NCBI GenBank assembly: GCA_012931725.1
Contig: CM022948.1
Span: forward strand, 73,602,552-73,666,551
Direction of reading: 5' to 3'
Source of the DNA: Litsea cubeba
Lineage: Eukaryota; Streptophyta; Magnoliopsida; Laurales; Lauraceae
DNA: 64,000 nt
Shown: in pieces, positions 33,560 to 45,840 of the stretch
How the letters are laid out: each line of letters opens with the position of its first letter
Numbering within the stretch: the stretch's first letter is position 1
Program-made: the position numbers and the translations under genes
Notes under the pieces: model-generated
Told to the model about the DNA's origin: nothing
Database searches by the model: none
Seen by the model: only the letters and a program-made list of their open reading frames with translations

Positions 33560-35056
33560 CTCTTACCAAAAAAATTGAATGTTGTTGCTAGGGGTTCTTT
33601 TATTTTCTAAGATGTGCTAGGCATTTTATTTAATCATTTATGGCTATCAAATGAAAGGAGAGTTGTAACCTGTCAGCCAAGCCTGCTGACTGCTCCTTAG
33701 TGAGCCGGGTGAAGTGTTATACACTTCTGAGATTTGATAGATTATTGTCCCCTACCAAGCCTAATCTCATCAAGGTGAGTTTTGATTATGACAAATATAA
33801 AGGCTCTTCTCATATTGGATGGGGCTGGTGGGTCCCAAAAGCATAGAGAGCCCTGCAAAAGAGGTGCAGATGATTAGGATAAGAATAGCTGATGATTCTA
33901 TGGAAGTGAGGACAAGCAATAAGGAGTAATTCAAAAATGTACAGTCCATGATTCAGAAATGTGGATAGTAGACTGACACGAGCGGCAGCCTGTATGGTCA
34001 CATACAAACTTAGTGATGTTCAAATATTAGTTCCAATGTACAACAAGAGCAAAAGGCACAAGGAAACATGACTCTTGCATGCCAAGGGTCCACTGGATGA
34101 AGTAAGTTTGGAAATTCTTAAGATAGAATTATCTTCCATCAGTTCATGGCATTGAGCGTGCATGCTCATGTGGATTTTTTCTATCTTTATAGTTCCATTT
34201 ATCAGGTCAGCAGAATGGAATTGTCAGAATTTCCACAATCTTAAAAAGTCTCGGTTTGATGACAATGTGACATCAAAGTGGAACAAATTCCATTAGAAAT
34301 TTTGAATTTCTTATCAGAAGATAGTTTCATTCCATTCCTCAACCTAGCAGGCCCAAAATTTAAAAAAGAACAGGCTTGATAAATAAAAGACATCAGATAA
34401 CTAGCCACTTGCTGTCATCCATCCCCACGCGTTGGCATTGGCCCAAATTTATCACCAGATTTATGTGCTACCATTGAAATGAATTACCCAAACTCTGCAC
34501 ATTAAATCTTAAGAACCATTCCATCACCCCAACAAAGTAATTGGCAACAAAGAGGATCTCACCTTATCCAACAACAATGAACCCGAACTGATTTATTATC
34601 CGAGTGTTAGATCGTTGATTACGTTTATTACCATTCAGGGTGAGAGCTGTTATACGAAATAACAAAATTGCACGTCTGCACCAACATTTTATTCTGCTTA
34701 TGGGATTTTAAATGTTTACATAAAATTTACACACATTCGTCGTCGGTGGAACATGGATTTGTTGCTGCCACAGTGTGCCTGCTAGAACCAGTGTTTTGAA
34801 AAAAATTTGGATGATCAGGTCTAGGATGTGTCTTAGCAATTCACATTAAATTACTACAAGGCAAGAGAAAAACAGATTGATTACTTCACTCTATATTTGG
34901 GGTTCTTTTAAGCAAGTACACATCTGCTTGCAGTCTGAAAATAAAATTCAAGTCAGAAGCTATTTCAGTCAAGTTCAGCCCTGAATCTCCAAGGGCAATT
35001 TTGGAAGCAACATGAGATGACATGAGTAGTATGTCTCAGCTATAGCAGTTGGAATT

Positions 35057-35125
<69 letters not shown>

Positions 35126-36090
35126 AGGGTTACTCGTATAAAGTCTTAGTAGTTATTGAATGCAGAATTCATTACCAAACCAGGTGCGATTGATTTACTC
35201 CATTTATACTTGCTTTCAAGGCTTGATGATCTAAACTGCCAACTTGTTGCGACTCTGAAGGCCTTGAAACATGGCCTCATTTTGTATCAACAAGACCATC
35301 CTAGTTTGAATTTACCTGTATCATTCTATGATGCAGATACAACATGAATACAGCAGGGACACAGATTTTTACACAAAGAAGTTAAGTATCAGATATAAAC
35401 AACACAATATGTTACCTATTTTGACGTATCCAAGTATCTTAAGTATCCCTCAAAGCTCAACCAAGTCACAAACTAACAATAGCACCCAAAGTATCTTTAC
35501 ATTCAGCAAGGTGGCAGTCATGGATAAAAAAACAAATCATTGGCCTATATGCAACTTTTCAAAGCCTTACCAGAATTTTGAAATCTACTAGCAACTACAA
35601 AAAACCTATGACTTAGCTTGGATATTGAAGCATTATCAAATAAGGGATAGGTGAAAATATATACAACTAAAAAGTAAGCTTAAGGTAAAACAAACAGATA
35701 TTTAAAAAATAGGTGAAAAATATTGTGAAAACACTTTTTAACAATATTTTGAAAACTCACAATCATCTTAAGCCCATCATCATCATCAACAACTATCGTG
35801 CCTCGTCATTTTCTCACGAAAAAATAGCAATATTTTGAAGAGGCACATCAGCATTAACTATGATAATGTTACACAGCAACATCACCAACAGCTAAAGAAT
35901 TGAAGATAGACACTAGAAATGAGAATTTATCAAATACAAATATTCAAACAGTACATTATTATATTAAAACCTGAGGAAAAATACAAGAGACTGAAAGCTG
36001 TAAACAGACATATCAAGTTCACATCAACTCTGTCTCCAAAAATGGCACGTAGTTTATTGCACCTGACCATAAGATAAGAAGGTATCAGGC
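33560..36090. other. Region downstream of AP-4 sigma
   Basis: Contains the AP-4 sigma 3' region and a pure (GA)n microsatellite at 35062-35121. Several ORFs of 60-90 codons lie at 35156-35591, without family resemblance or splice context. No gene is supported. Confidence 0.5.
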
Positions 36091-38673
36091 CTATGAGGCT
36101 TTGTCCAAGAGCTGGATTGGTGTCAAAATGTTCGATTTGCTCGTCTCAACAATATACCCATTCATAACCATCTCCTCCAGCATGAAGTGTGCTTTCTCAA
36201 GATGGAACATGATATCAAGTTCGCACTGGAAAAAGAATGAGAGCGTGAGAAGAAAAGAAAGAAAGATGAGTTTGGATGAGCCGCACTTAAAGGAAAAACA
36301 AAAATGGGATACTATAGCTAGTTCTGTCAAAAATAGTAAGCAAAGATGACCATGGTACACGTACCACATTTCCAAAATGGCGGTCCATGGTTTCAACTAA
36401 AAGATGTATGAATTCCAGAATAGCCAGCTCGTTCTGCAGGAGAAAAGAAGAAAGTAAAGAAAAATGAAAGAAATAAAAAAATGAGATTACCATGGGTAGA
36501 TGGCATACTATTAATCAACCACCACCTTCTACAGTACGTGCTTTTCCTGATTACAAAAACCAGCACGTGATGCTTGCATTAAGAGACTGAAACACAGCCA
36601 ATTAAGTAGATTGTAACCCATAATTGGGCCTTGTCAATTGCCAGCACAAGTCTTTATAAAAAAAAATGTCATCTTTAGTTCTATGCCAATAGAATGAGGC
36701 TGTTTGGGTTCACTGAACCACTTGAGAATCTACCTCTCATGGTGTGGTTGAGAAAGAGAATAGATTTTTCATCGAGAAGCTCACCGAAAACACGCACCCA
36801 TTTGTGTTTATTGATAGTATGGTTTTTCTGAATTTCTATTGATAATGAGTCAAAACCTCCAAGGGATTCCTCTTTTGAATGATCCAAAATGAACTTCGGC
36901 CATGGTAGATTAAGATAATGTTGTGTCTTAAGACCATGGAAGATAAAGGGTCCAATTAAGCTTAATAATGCTGTCTTAAAACCATTCAAGTGGAAGAGAA
37001 AGAATTCAATTAAGCTTAAAAGGTAACAAGCTCTCGAAGAAGATGTGTATGTTGCATGCTGTGCACATGTGAAAATGATCCCAAGTGCCCAGCCACACCT
37101 GTGATCTTTTTGGGGTATGCCTCTGGTGAATCTGAATTCTGAAGTCCCTTCAATTCATACCTCCTCTGCAATTTGTCCTGTGCTTGAATCTCACTTGGAA
37201 CAGAGTGATTTTCAGTGTTGGATTAGAATACCCTAAACCAAAACCTTTGATCCTTTAAACAATTATATCAATATCTATGATCAAGCATAGGATTTTTTCC
37301 ACCATCCCTGATCCATGAAAGGAACTCCCTGTCCCACACACCTTGCAATTGGTGGTCATACCTAGTTGCATGCGTGTCTCCAGAGAGAGATGATTTTGGC
37401 TGTGTTTGGCAAAGTGGGATAATTTTTTTGGGTTAACTAAAAAAACAGTTTTATCAAGAGATAGGGTTGTCTCTCATGCAGGTAATCACCTGGTAAATAG
37501 AGATTCTAAAAGAATGTCAACAAGAAACGATTCATAATCATATGACTAGCTTTAGTAATTATGAAACATCTATTATAAATGTGGTACATATGCAAAAAGA
37601 GATGACCCACCTCATCATTATCAACCCCTACCAAGAAAATAGTGATGCATAGCGCCTGTATACAACTTTGTAATTCCGATGCTCAACAAATGAACACTGC
37701 ACTCAAAGTAGGCCAGCATCAGTAACAGCAATGCAAAAAAAAAAAAAAACACTTATCTACCAGCTGCACCATCGAGTAAAATAAGACTATCAAATTACAC
37801 AACATTTCCTTGTAAGGATAATAATTTAGGGTCTAGCATTCCTCAAGAAAATCCTAGAGCCCCAGCAGGCTACATAAAAGGAGGTACAGTTGTAGCTAAA
37901 GTGCTCCTTGTAACCAAGATTTACAAACATTTAAAGCAGCTTCAGATAGGAGATAACAGTTAACCAATGTAATCATGATGAGCAAAAAAATCTCGTTATA
38001 TTAGATGAAAGTCAAGTAACTTTTGGATTTTAAGTGGCATTGTTCAGTTGTAGAAAATAAGCAAGAGCACAAATGGATAAGTACCAATGAAGTTAATCAA
38101 GTATTTTTTACACGATTGATCCAATGGCGAGCCAGACTCCTGACTAATTGAAATTTTAGTCAGTGACAATACACCACCAAAGTTGGTGTTTGTAGCATAT
38201 TGGGTTTCAATGCCCAACTCCAATGGATTAAAAATTATGCCTGGAATGGCGTTTGTATGTATGTTTTGATTGAAAAAAGGTGTGCCCACATTCCCCCACG
38301 CAACAGCAAACACATAATAGAGGTAACTCAAATTTGGGGTTAGGTTTGAATCCTTTCAACTCAAAGTAATGAAAGAAGATTCTCTATACTAATCAGAAGA
38401 ACATGGGAAAATAATGAGTATAAAAAAAAGGAGATCTAAAACAAGAATAAAGGTAACTACATGGTGAGGGGTAGAGAAAATAAAAGAAGAAGAAGAGATG
38501 GAAAGAGGGATGAAGAGAGAGACACATAGAACCTGGTTTTCTGTACGAGTGAGGCATTTTCGGACGATTTCTCCCTCGAGAGCCCTTCTCTCTTGGATGG
38601 TGAGGTATTCGTAGTATTGGGCGAGGCGGGTTTGGCCTTGCTTGTTCACCAGCAGAACGAATCGGATACCCAT
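36091..38673 (-). CDS. AP4S: AP-4 complex subunit sigma, with a 1-bp deficit in exon 2
   Basis: Four exons on the - strand: 38533-38673, 37611-37696, 36365-36433 and 36091-36225. They encode MGIRFVLLVNKQGQTRLAQY at the start, then VEHRNYKVVYRRYAS, NELAILEFIHLLVETMD and FHLEKAHFMLEEMVMNG. These are hallmark AP-4 sigma sequences, and the expected length of 143 residues is matched. AP-4 is a clathrin-independent trans-Golgi adaptor that sorts vacuolar cargo; sigma packs on the mu/epsilon core and helps recognise dileucine signals. Exon 2 is 86 bp where 87 are needed. The coding strand has four T after CTA (+ strand 37635-37645) where the reading frame needs five, so translation shifts and hits TAG three codons on. 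All splice sites and the other exons look sound, so this may be an assembly homopolymer error or a recent lesion. Confidence 0.88.
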
Positions 38674-38940
38674 CCCCTCCTAATTTCTCTGTCGATTGAG
38701 ATCTTGATCTACACCAATCCGAGGGAGGATTAATTCAAGTAATTATATAGAGAGATCGCGTAGCCAAGAGAAAAGAAGAGGGTGTCTATTTTACCAAACA
38801 AAAGGTCGTTTTTGGTTAATAAGAGTGAAACACTATTCTTTCATCTCCAAATGTTAATCACTATTTTCTTTTCTTTTTTTTTAATCACTAGTTGGAGAGA
38901 ATGAGAGAGAGAGATGGGGTGCTACTCTTGAGTTCATTCA
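38674..38940. promoter_or_regulatory. Upstream region of AP-4 sigma
   Basis: Short 5' flank between the AP-4 sigma ATG and the tandem array beginning near 38940. It has GA-rich bits (AATGAGAGAGAGAGAT near 38899) but no clear TATA box. The promoter assignment is from position only. Confidence 0.35.
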
Positions 38941-39543
38941 AGGTAGGGCTTATATTCGCAATCTCAAAGAAAATTGTCCTGCTTTATAATTCCTAAAGAG
39001 TGGATTATATGGTTATGATTACAAAAAGTGAGCCCATATTATAATTCCTATAATGGTGGGACCATATTATAAGGCCCCATATTCTAACTTTTAAAGGTAG
39101 ACATCACGTTGTACTTTCTAAATGTGAGTCTCTTGTATACAATCACATAAGAGGTTGCCCTACTTTATAATTTTTAATGGTGGGTCACATGGTCACAATT
39201 GCAATAGGTGGAGCCACATTGTATACCATGAATGTAGGCTCGCATCGTGAATCCTATGAATATGACCCCATGTTCTAATTTCTAAAGGTGAGTATCATTT
39301 GTACTTTTTAAATATGAGTCATATATTCACAATCAATCAAAGTTGGCCCCACATTGTAAATCCTATGAATGTGTCCCCGTATTCTAATTTCTAAATGTGG
39401 GCACCACATTGTAATTTTTAAATGTGGGTCATGTGTTCACAATCACAAAAAAATGTGGCTCCACTTTGTGATTCCAAAATGTGGGTTATATTGTAAATCC
39501 TATGAATGTGAACCCATATTCTAATTTATAGATGTATGTATAA
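38940..39543. repeat. Diverged tandem array, left part
   Basis: Repeated phrases in a fixed order: CACATTGTAAATCCTATGAATGTG, CCCATATTCTAATTTCTAAA, GTGGGCACCACATTGTA, ATGTGGGTCATGTGTTCACAATCACAAA. The unit is roughly 110-180 bp and copies differ at many positions. The array stops inside a unit at 39543, and the same repeat resumes at 43797. Confidence 0.7.
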
Positions 39544-40991
39544 CTAGCAACAAAAGGCCCGGGCTTAATGAAAATATGTTAAAATTTAAAAATTCTTTTG
39601 AAATATTGTTAAGATAAAATAAATAAAAAATAAGTTTTTTTTCTTATCTTTGAATATTAAAATTTTTTCTATGTATGAAAATAAATATAAAATAAAGTAA
39701 ATTTACATAACACGACGACCCCTCGAGTTTAAAGGCGTTGACCATTACGACCATCTCATTTATGGATATATTTTACCATTGATGATTGAAAATATAAGAA
39801 AAATAAAATAAACCGGATGGATCTATATCTACTAAAAATAATCAAAAGAAATGGATAAAAAAATTAACGTGTTTAATCCATCAGTGGGGGCTACCCTTGA
39901 AATATTTTTAATGTGTGGGACTCACTGATGGCCCTGCATTCGAAGAAGAAAAAATGGAAGATAAGAAGAAGATACATATTGACCTTGAAAACCAATATCT
40001 ATGTATAATCCATAAGTGGGTCCCACTGCATAAATAAGTTAAATGTGCGGGGCCCACTAATTGATTTGCATCCATTAAGAAACCAGACAACGGCCAACAG
40101 ACTTACCTCTCACTTAGCATCCCTACATAAGTGGGGCCCACTCTTAGAAAAAAGGGGTTAAGAGAAGGCCATTGAGATTTATTCAAATATTGGAGTCCAA
40201 TCTTGAAATATATTTAATACAAACTGGTGCCCACTACTGGGTTCATCCATTTAAGGAAAAAAATTGAAATGAGAGTAAAGGAGCAACAACTTGGATTTTA
40301 TTCATCTGTGGGGCCCATAAAACATATTTAGCATGGGACCCATTGATGATTGAAGATCTAAGAAAAATAAAAGGGTAAATTAGCCAAAAGTCCCTGCGCA
40401 CGGTCTTCTAAGGCATCAAGGACAACAACTTTTTTTCTAATGTCTCTAGTCCAGACAGCTGGAGATACTTTGGTGAAAGGTCCCTAATATGCCACGTCAT
40501 ATACTTTCATGACTAATTTGCCCCTTTCAACCCTCATTCGAACTCCTGCCTTCTTCTTCTCTCTCATTTTCCATTTTCCATTCATTTCCATGGTTTGGAG
40601 TATCGTTGTAGAGCACTTTTCGTCGCCACCATGCCATGACTTCCGATTCTCTCTATTTCATTTCTTCAAAGATGGAATCGGTTTTGAAATCTCTCTCTAT
40701 CTAAATCTCTCTCTGTACAACTGATTTAAAAGATAGTAGTTTGCTTTTTTGCTTGTTTTCCCTCTCTCTTTTCTTGATTGGATCATAGTCATCAAGTGTT
40801 CTTGTTTTGGATTTCAATTTTTATTAGAATCTGATTTTTCGTATTCTGATTTTCGGTGTCACCGAGCTCAGATAAGTTTCCCAGAAACTCTGATAAACTG
40901 GACAAAAACTCAGACAAATTTGCCAAAACTCTAATAAATTTATCTGAGTTTTAACAAATTTATTTGAGTTTCTGGCAAAACTCAGACAAAT

Positions 40992-41447
40992 TTATCTGAG
41001 TTTTGAATAACTTTTCTGAATGTGGGCCTGTGTGTCTGGGAAGAACTCTGTGCCTGGAAGCTCTGTGACATCTCCATCACTAGTGACTCTAACTTCAGCT
41101 ATCTTGTTCACCTTCTGGCTACACTCGATGCTCTTTGGCTGGATGAAGGAGTCATCAAGCATGCCAAGGTGCTCATACCACAATGCAATCCGGAAACCAT
41201 GGACCAGTCTGCGGGCTAGCTGCCTAGTTGCCAGGTGATGTGGTTGGTATCCTCCCATGGCTATCTCTGAGTCTCTCGCACCGTCCATTGACCTTTGATT
41301 GATGTTTGCTGACCCAGTGATGATGTATTCATCATCAACTGTAACAGTTGAAAGCAAGAGTGAAAATTCTTGTTTTATAGTAGCAATACTTCCATTCATT
41401 TGTAGCACTATCAATTTTGGATCATTCACTTGACTGTCTTGAATCAA
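40992..41447 (-). pseudogene. Captured phospholipase D delta fragment
   Basis: A 151-codon open frame contains VDDEYIITGSANINQRSMDG, ARDSEIAMGGYQPHHL, HGFRIALWYEHLGMLDDSF and TELPGTEFFPDTQA. These are the region just after the second HKD catalytic motif plus the C-terminal domain of plant phospholipase D, closest to the delta type. The His and Lys of HKD are absent because capture begins after them, and about 25 family residues are missing before VTSDGDVTELPG. No introns remain in the open stretch. It is flanked by transposon repeats, so it is a captured piece and not a working enzyme. Confidence 0.8.
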
Positions 41448-41619
41448 AATAATCTCTCCATTTCAACCATGACCTTCCTGTTGCCATCGATCCATCACAT
41501 GGCCCGGATAAAGATAAATTTACAAAACTCTGATAAAGATAAATTTGCAAAACTCAGATAATTTATCTGAGTTTTGGCAAATTTATCTAAGTTTCTGGCA
41601 AAACTCAAACAAATTTATC

Positions 41620-42455
41620 TGAATTTCTGATAAAACTCAGACAAATTTATCTGAGTTTGTGTCCAACTTGTGAGATATTTTTTTTATGATATAACGATGA
41701 AATCTTGACTTGGTCTCTTCATGAAAGTTGTAGCCCTAGATGTGTAAATGATTTTACGGTTTTGAATCACCGATTTGGACTTCGGAAACTCAAGTTATGG
41801 CTCATTGAAATTTACTGGTAAAAACAAGAATTTTGGATCGGTTTTTCCGGCCTTATTTTGAAGCAACGTTTGGAGGCCCAAACGAACTTGAATTTTTGCA
41901 AACCAGACCTTTCTGAAAAGCTTAAGATGTCCTCTAAAAACTTCATAAAGACCACTTTGTCGTTCTGAAACTCTAACGCCATCCAAACCTCAATGGAATG
42001 AGAGAAGTTCATTTGACAAATTTATCTGAGTTTCTGGCAAAACTCAGACAAATTTATCTGAATTTCTGATAAAACTCAGACAAATTTACTGAGTTTGTGT
42101 CCAACTTGTGAGGTATTTTTCTATGATATAACGGTGGAATCTTGACTTGGTCTCTTCATGAAAGTTGTAGCCTTAGATGTGTAGATGATTCTAGGGTTTG
42201 AATCACCCGATTCGGACTTCGGAAACTCAAGTTATGGCTCATTGAAGTTTACTGGTAAAAACATGAATTTTGGATCGATTTTTCCGGCCTTATTTTGAAG
42301 CAACGCTTGGAGGCCCAAACAAGCTTGAATTTTTGCAAACCAGGCCTTTCTGAAAAGCTTAAGACGTCCTCTAAAAACTTCATGAAGACCACTTTGTCGT
42401 TCTGAAACTCTAACGCTATCCAAACCTCAATGGAATGAGAGAAGCTCATTTGAAT
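41620..42455. repeat. 438-bp tandem duplication
   Basis: Sequence from about 41620 to 42015 recurs at 42058-42453 with about 95% identity (for example GTCCAACTTGTGAG at 41661 and 42099). It includes TTCATGAAAGTTGTAGCC and GGACTTCGGAAACTCAAG, phrases like those in plant retrotransposon LTRs. Confidence 0.85.
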
Positions 42456-42883
42456 TATTACTGAGCTTTGCCAAAACTCAGATAAATTGTCTGATTCTGC
42501 TTTTGCTGACGTGTACAAGGGTGTTTTTGTCTTTTTCAATGAGTTACTTTTACAAAGGGACTGCCGTCAGTACGATAAAATGTTATGGACCGTTTGCAAT
42601 AAAAATCACAGTTGAGGGACCTCCGCCCAAATGCCCCAAAATAAACCAAACTGACTGTAAAGATTTGCTAATAATTTGGATAATGGCAAGAAATATGACT
42701 CAAATTCAAATATTCATAAAAATATCTTATGAGAGAGGTTTTAGGAGATAAAGAGTAGCCCAAAGTGAGGCGACACTTTAAAATAATGTGGGTTTTTTTG
42801 TGCATATTAATTTGAAAGGAGAGACTTTTTAGGGATGATGTGGCACCCCTCACGGCCCACCTCCCCCTTTGCTTTAATATGTA

Positions 42884-43796
42884 CTAGTGGAGTAGGCCTG
42901 CGCCCAACGCAGGCCATGATAAAAAGTATATAATAGTTTAATTAGAGATATTTAAAATTTTTAAATAAATTATAAATAAAAATTAATATATAATTGATAA
43001 TACAAACACATTTAAAACTGAACTTAAAAAATTAAGGTAAAAAAATAAGTAAAATGATCTAATTGAGTCATCTTTTATTGATTGTGATTTGATTAAACCT
43101 GTAACATTGAGTAATAGAAATTGAATGAAAAATAAAGTAAAAGAAATTTATGGATCGTCACAAAAACCCCAATGCAAAACGCAACTTCTTTTAAAAGAAA
43201 ATTGTAATTGCACGTTAAAACATTTACTAAAAGAAAAAAAGAAAAGAAAATCATACCTCTACTACTTGAATCTGACCAAAATAAAAGGAAGAAAATTACA
43301 AAAAAGAACTACAATAAAAAAGATCTATAAAAAAATTATAAACTTCTCATGGAGGTGGATCTTGCAATGCATTGTATAATGGGGCCCATTTATGGATTTT
43401 CTGACTCCCAGACATGATTGGAGGCCCCTAGTAAATTGGCTATGATCATCCAATTAAGGTGGTGTTTAGGCCATATGTGCATAGTGGGGCACTCTCACCA
43501 TTGTACGCTTCTCGTGGATGTGGATCTTGCAGTGCACTGTATAATGGGGCCCATTTATGGATTTTCTGACTCCCATACATGAATTTTTTTTTATTTGGAT
43601 GTGTGTGTAGGTATATGTAGAGGGAGAGATTTTAGGGAGGAGAGATTTTAGTGGATGTGTGTAGAGGTAGAGATTTTAGGGTATGGAAGGGCAATTTCGG
43701 AATAAAGGGATGTAAAAAGTCTGAGGATGCGCCACGTGTCGCTCTCCCACGAAAAACCTGCTGTCTTTTATTATATAATAATAATAATGTAGTAGT
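42884..43796 (-). mobile_element. Helitron B, non-autonomous
   Basis: On the - strand the 3' end is a perfect 8-bp-stem hairpin GGCCTGCG-TTGGG-CGCAGGCC (42895-42915), seven bases, then CTAG followed by T, the canonical Helitron terminus. The other side has a Helitron-like 5' region (AATAAAAGACAGCAGG ... GTGGGAGAGCGACACGTGGCG) ending near 43796, though the first two bases are not a clean TC. It is about 0.9 kb without coding capacity; a 60-bp phrase (GGATCTTGCARTGCAYTGTA...) occurs twice inside, at 43358 and 43522. Confidence 0.65.
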
Positions 43797-43990
43797 TTCT
43801 AAAGGTGGGCATATTTGCATTCACAAAAAAGGTAGGCCCATATTAGAATTCCTATAAAGTGACTCATATTGTAAATCCTATAAATATAAGCCTCATGTTC
43901 AAAAGTTAAAAGGTGGGTACCACGTTATAATTCTACGGGTGGGTCCCGTATACGATAATAATAGAGTACCATAACCACATTGTATATCCT
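43797..43990. repeat. Diverged tandem array, right part
   Basis: Resumes the array of 38940-39543, with TTTCTAAAGGTGGGCA, CATATTGTAAATCCTATAAATAT and GGTGGGTACCACGTTATAATT in the same order. The break at 39543/43797 falls within one unit. Confidence 0.65.
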
Positions 43991-45840
43991 ATTATTATCT
44001 TGCTTATGTTATTTAGAGCAAAACTTTTATAACGTTACTAAACAAGTTATGTACAATGTATTCTCAACGGAATAATTTAATATAATATTGCCAAACAAGT
44101 TATAGAGAGTAAAGTCTTGGCACAGCTGAATTTCAGCACAACCTGATATGAATACAAAATTGGGAGCAAGATCGATGTCAAACTTGCCCTAGGTTTGCAA
44201 ATTTCATATAAGAGAACCATTATTTTTTTCAAACAAAACATAGTATGATTTAACATAGGTAACCACTAAAATCTGAGGGTACATCAGTGTAGAGATCAAA
44301 TTGAACGGTCCATATCATCTCTACGAGGGCCCTAATTTGATGTAGCCCCCTCAAAAGGGGATTTCATTCGATTTTAGCTGGATCATTAGAAGGTGGGTTA
44401 TGGACTCGGGTGAAACTAGGGAGGGGCTGGCAGTGGCCATGGCCCCTCCTTATATTATAAAGCCCCTAAATTTTTTAGAAAATTTTATAAATTTTTGACA
44501 TGCCCCTCCAAGAAATTTTTATTTTCCTATTGGCCCCTCCAAGTCCAAGGTATATTTTATGATTCCGCCACTGGTTATGGTAGCTTCCGCACATCCCACT
44601 ATGGGATACATTTCACACGCTAAAATAATTAATTAATTTTATTGAGATATAAAAAAATTCAAAATGCAGACTGTCTTTAACAAGCAGTTGTAAAATTTCA
44701 GTAGGGAAAACTCCCCTGAACAGGTTGAGTTGAATTTTAGTATCACCTGCCATGTTTTTTCTTAAAAAAAAAAAAGTGAAACAACTTTGATTTTTTTTTT
44801 CTGTTTTGTAAACTTGAACTCATATTACTTATACACTAGTGTCTTTGGCCTGCTGGGCTATTAACTAAAGCTGGTACCTTCCGAAGTCAACAATACGGAT
44901 TTTAAATGGAGTTTGAATTGATTATCATTATTGTTTGGAGTTTTAAACAGGTGGTTGGAATTTTAAAATTATTGTGAAGAAATAAGAAATTTGTAAATAA
45001 CAGCGAACAAGCCATCTCAATTCATGTTGGGAGTTTTGGAAAATAAACAAGCCCCGCCTTCTTTCTTTTATAAGAATTTAAAATTCTAAACGCCTAAAAG
45101 CGCTTGTTTCTTTATCAAAAATTATATAAGAATTTGGAATATTGAGTTTTTTTTCTAATAATAATGTGATAGCTTGTCCCTCTCATTTGATCTGTCACAT
45201 ATTTTTTTTAATTTTCTGTTGAGGGTGACTGGCATTTTTGATAACTAATTATTCCTCAGGCAGGTAAAACGCAATGTTTGTTTAACAAGAATTTTAAATT
45301 TCACCAACTTTAAAGGTATCCGATGACCTTTTCGAATTCATGGAGTTTAATTATATCTATTTTGTTGGAATTTTAAATGTTCAAAGGGATTTGAAATTCC
45401 ACTTCAAATGGACAACTAATATAATTTAAAAACCCACCGGAATGAATTCTTAAATTCTTGAAAAATAAATAAATAGTAAAGAACATATGGGATTCATAAA
45501 ATTTTTATAGAGAGAGTTTTGAAATTCTCAAATATGGAAGAATTCTTGGATACTCCGCGTATTAAAATCTCCACCAAAAAGTAATTGAGATGGAATTTTT
45601 GGAATTCCAAAAATGTTGAAACCTTTTAAAAACATCAGCCTCACAATCTTTTGTAATTTTTTCGAAAGATTTTTATTTCGGATATTTTTCCTGATATTCT
45701 AATTTTTTCCCCAATTAATAAACGAGCTGAGCCGACGTGAGTCCCAGATCATCCATCCAACGGTCAGTTTGATCTACAGCTGTCCATCTTGATACTCGTG
45801 GGCCTCCCGAGTCGCGGACCCGAAACCTCGAAAACCCGAT
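43991..45840. other. Intergenic region upstream of RadA
   Basis: AT-rich sequence without a gene apart from the small hAT MITE. The stretch 44880-45620 has many AATTTTAAA/GGAATT-type words, suggesting old diverged repeats, but I cannot bound any element. Confidence 0.5.
44405..44573. mobile_element. 169-bp hAT MITE
   Basis: Right end GATTCCGCCACTG, left end CTCGGGTGAAACTAGGG (degenerate). The 8-bp flanks are GTTATGGA (44397-44404) and GTTATGGT (44574-44581). The GAGGGGCTGGCAGTGGCCATG segment links it to the element at 25204-26602. Confidence 0.6.

Larger units (their letters stand above)
40856..42500. repeat. Clusters of the CTCAGATAAATTTATCTGAG palindrome
   Basis: Many copies of a near-palindrome built on CTCAGAYAAATTTATCTGAGTTT, often linked by TTTCTGGCAAAA. 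They lie at 40867-41010, 41512-41660, 42015-42098 and 42475-42495, on both sides of the phospholipase D fragment. Confidence 0.8.
40373..42637. mobile_element. Candidate Mutator-like (Pack-MULE) insertion
   Basis: Begins GGGTAAATTAGCCAAAAGTCCCT and ends with the inverse of GGGGCATTTGGGCGGAGGTCCCT, a weak inverted match sharing GTCCCT. The 9-bp flanks AAAATAAAA (40364-40372) and AAAATAAAC (42638-42646) agree at eight positions. Inside are the phospholipase D fragment, arrays of a CTCAGA-AAATTTATCTGAG palindrome and a 438-bp tandem duplication. Confidence 0.45.
39544..42883 (-). mobile_element. Candidate Helitron A carrying nested cargo
   Basis: On the - strand the 3' end reads GCCCGGGCCTTTTGTTGCTAG then T, a CTAG-T terminus with a GC palindrome upstream as in Helitrons. 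The presumed 5' end abuts Helitron B at about 42883 (ATATTAAAGCAAAGGGGGAG). There is no Rep/helicase gene, so it is non-autonomous. It interrupts the tandem array. The hairpin at this end is degenerate, so the call is weaker than for Helitron B. Confidence 0.45.

Noticed and set aside
38044..38331. 95-codon ORF in AP-4 sigma intron 1
   Set aside because: No family resemblance, and it lies in the intron between two well-defined exons.
177..38673. Functional link between the epsin and AP-4 sigma genes
   Set aside because: Both act in trans-Golgi sorting, but they are 30 kb apart with an unrelated kinase between them, and plants rarely cluster such genes. The proximity is probably chance.
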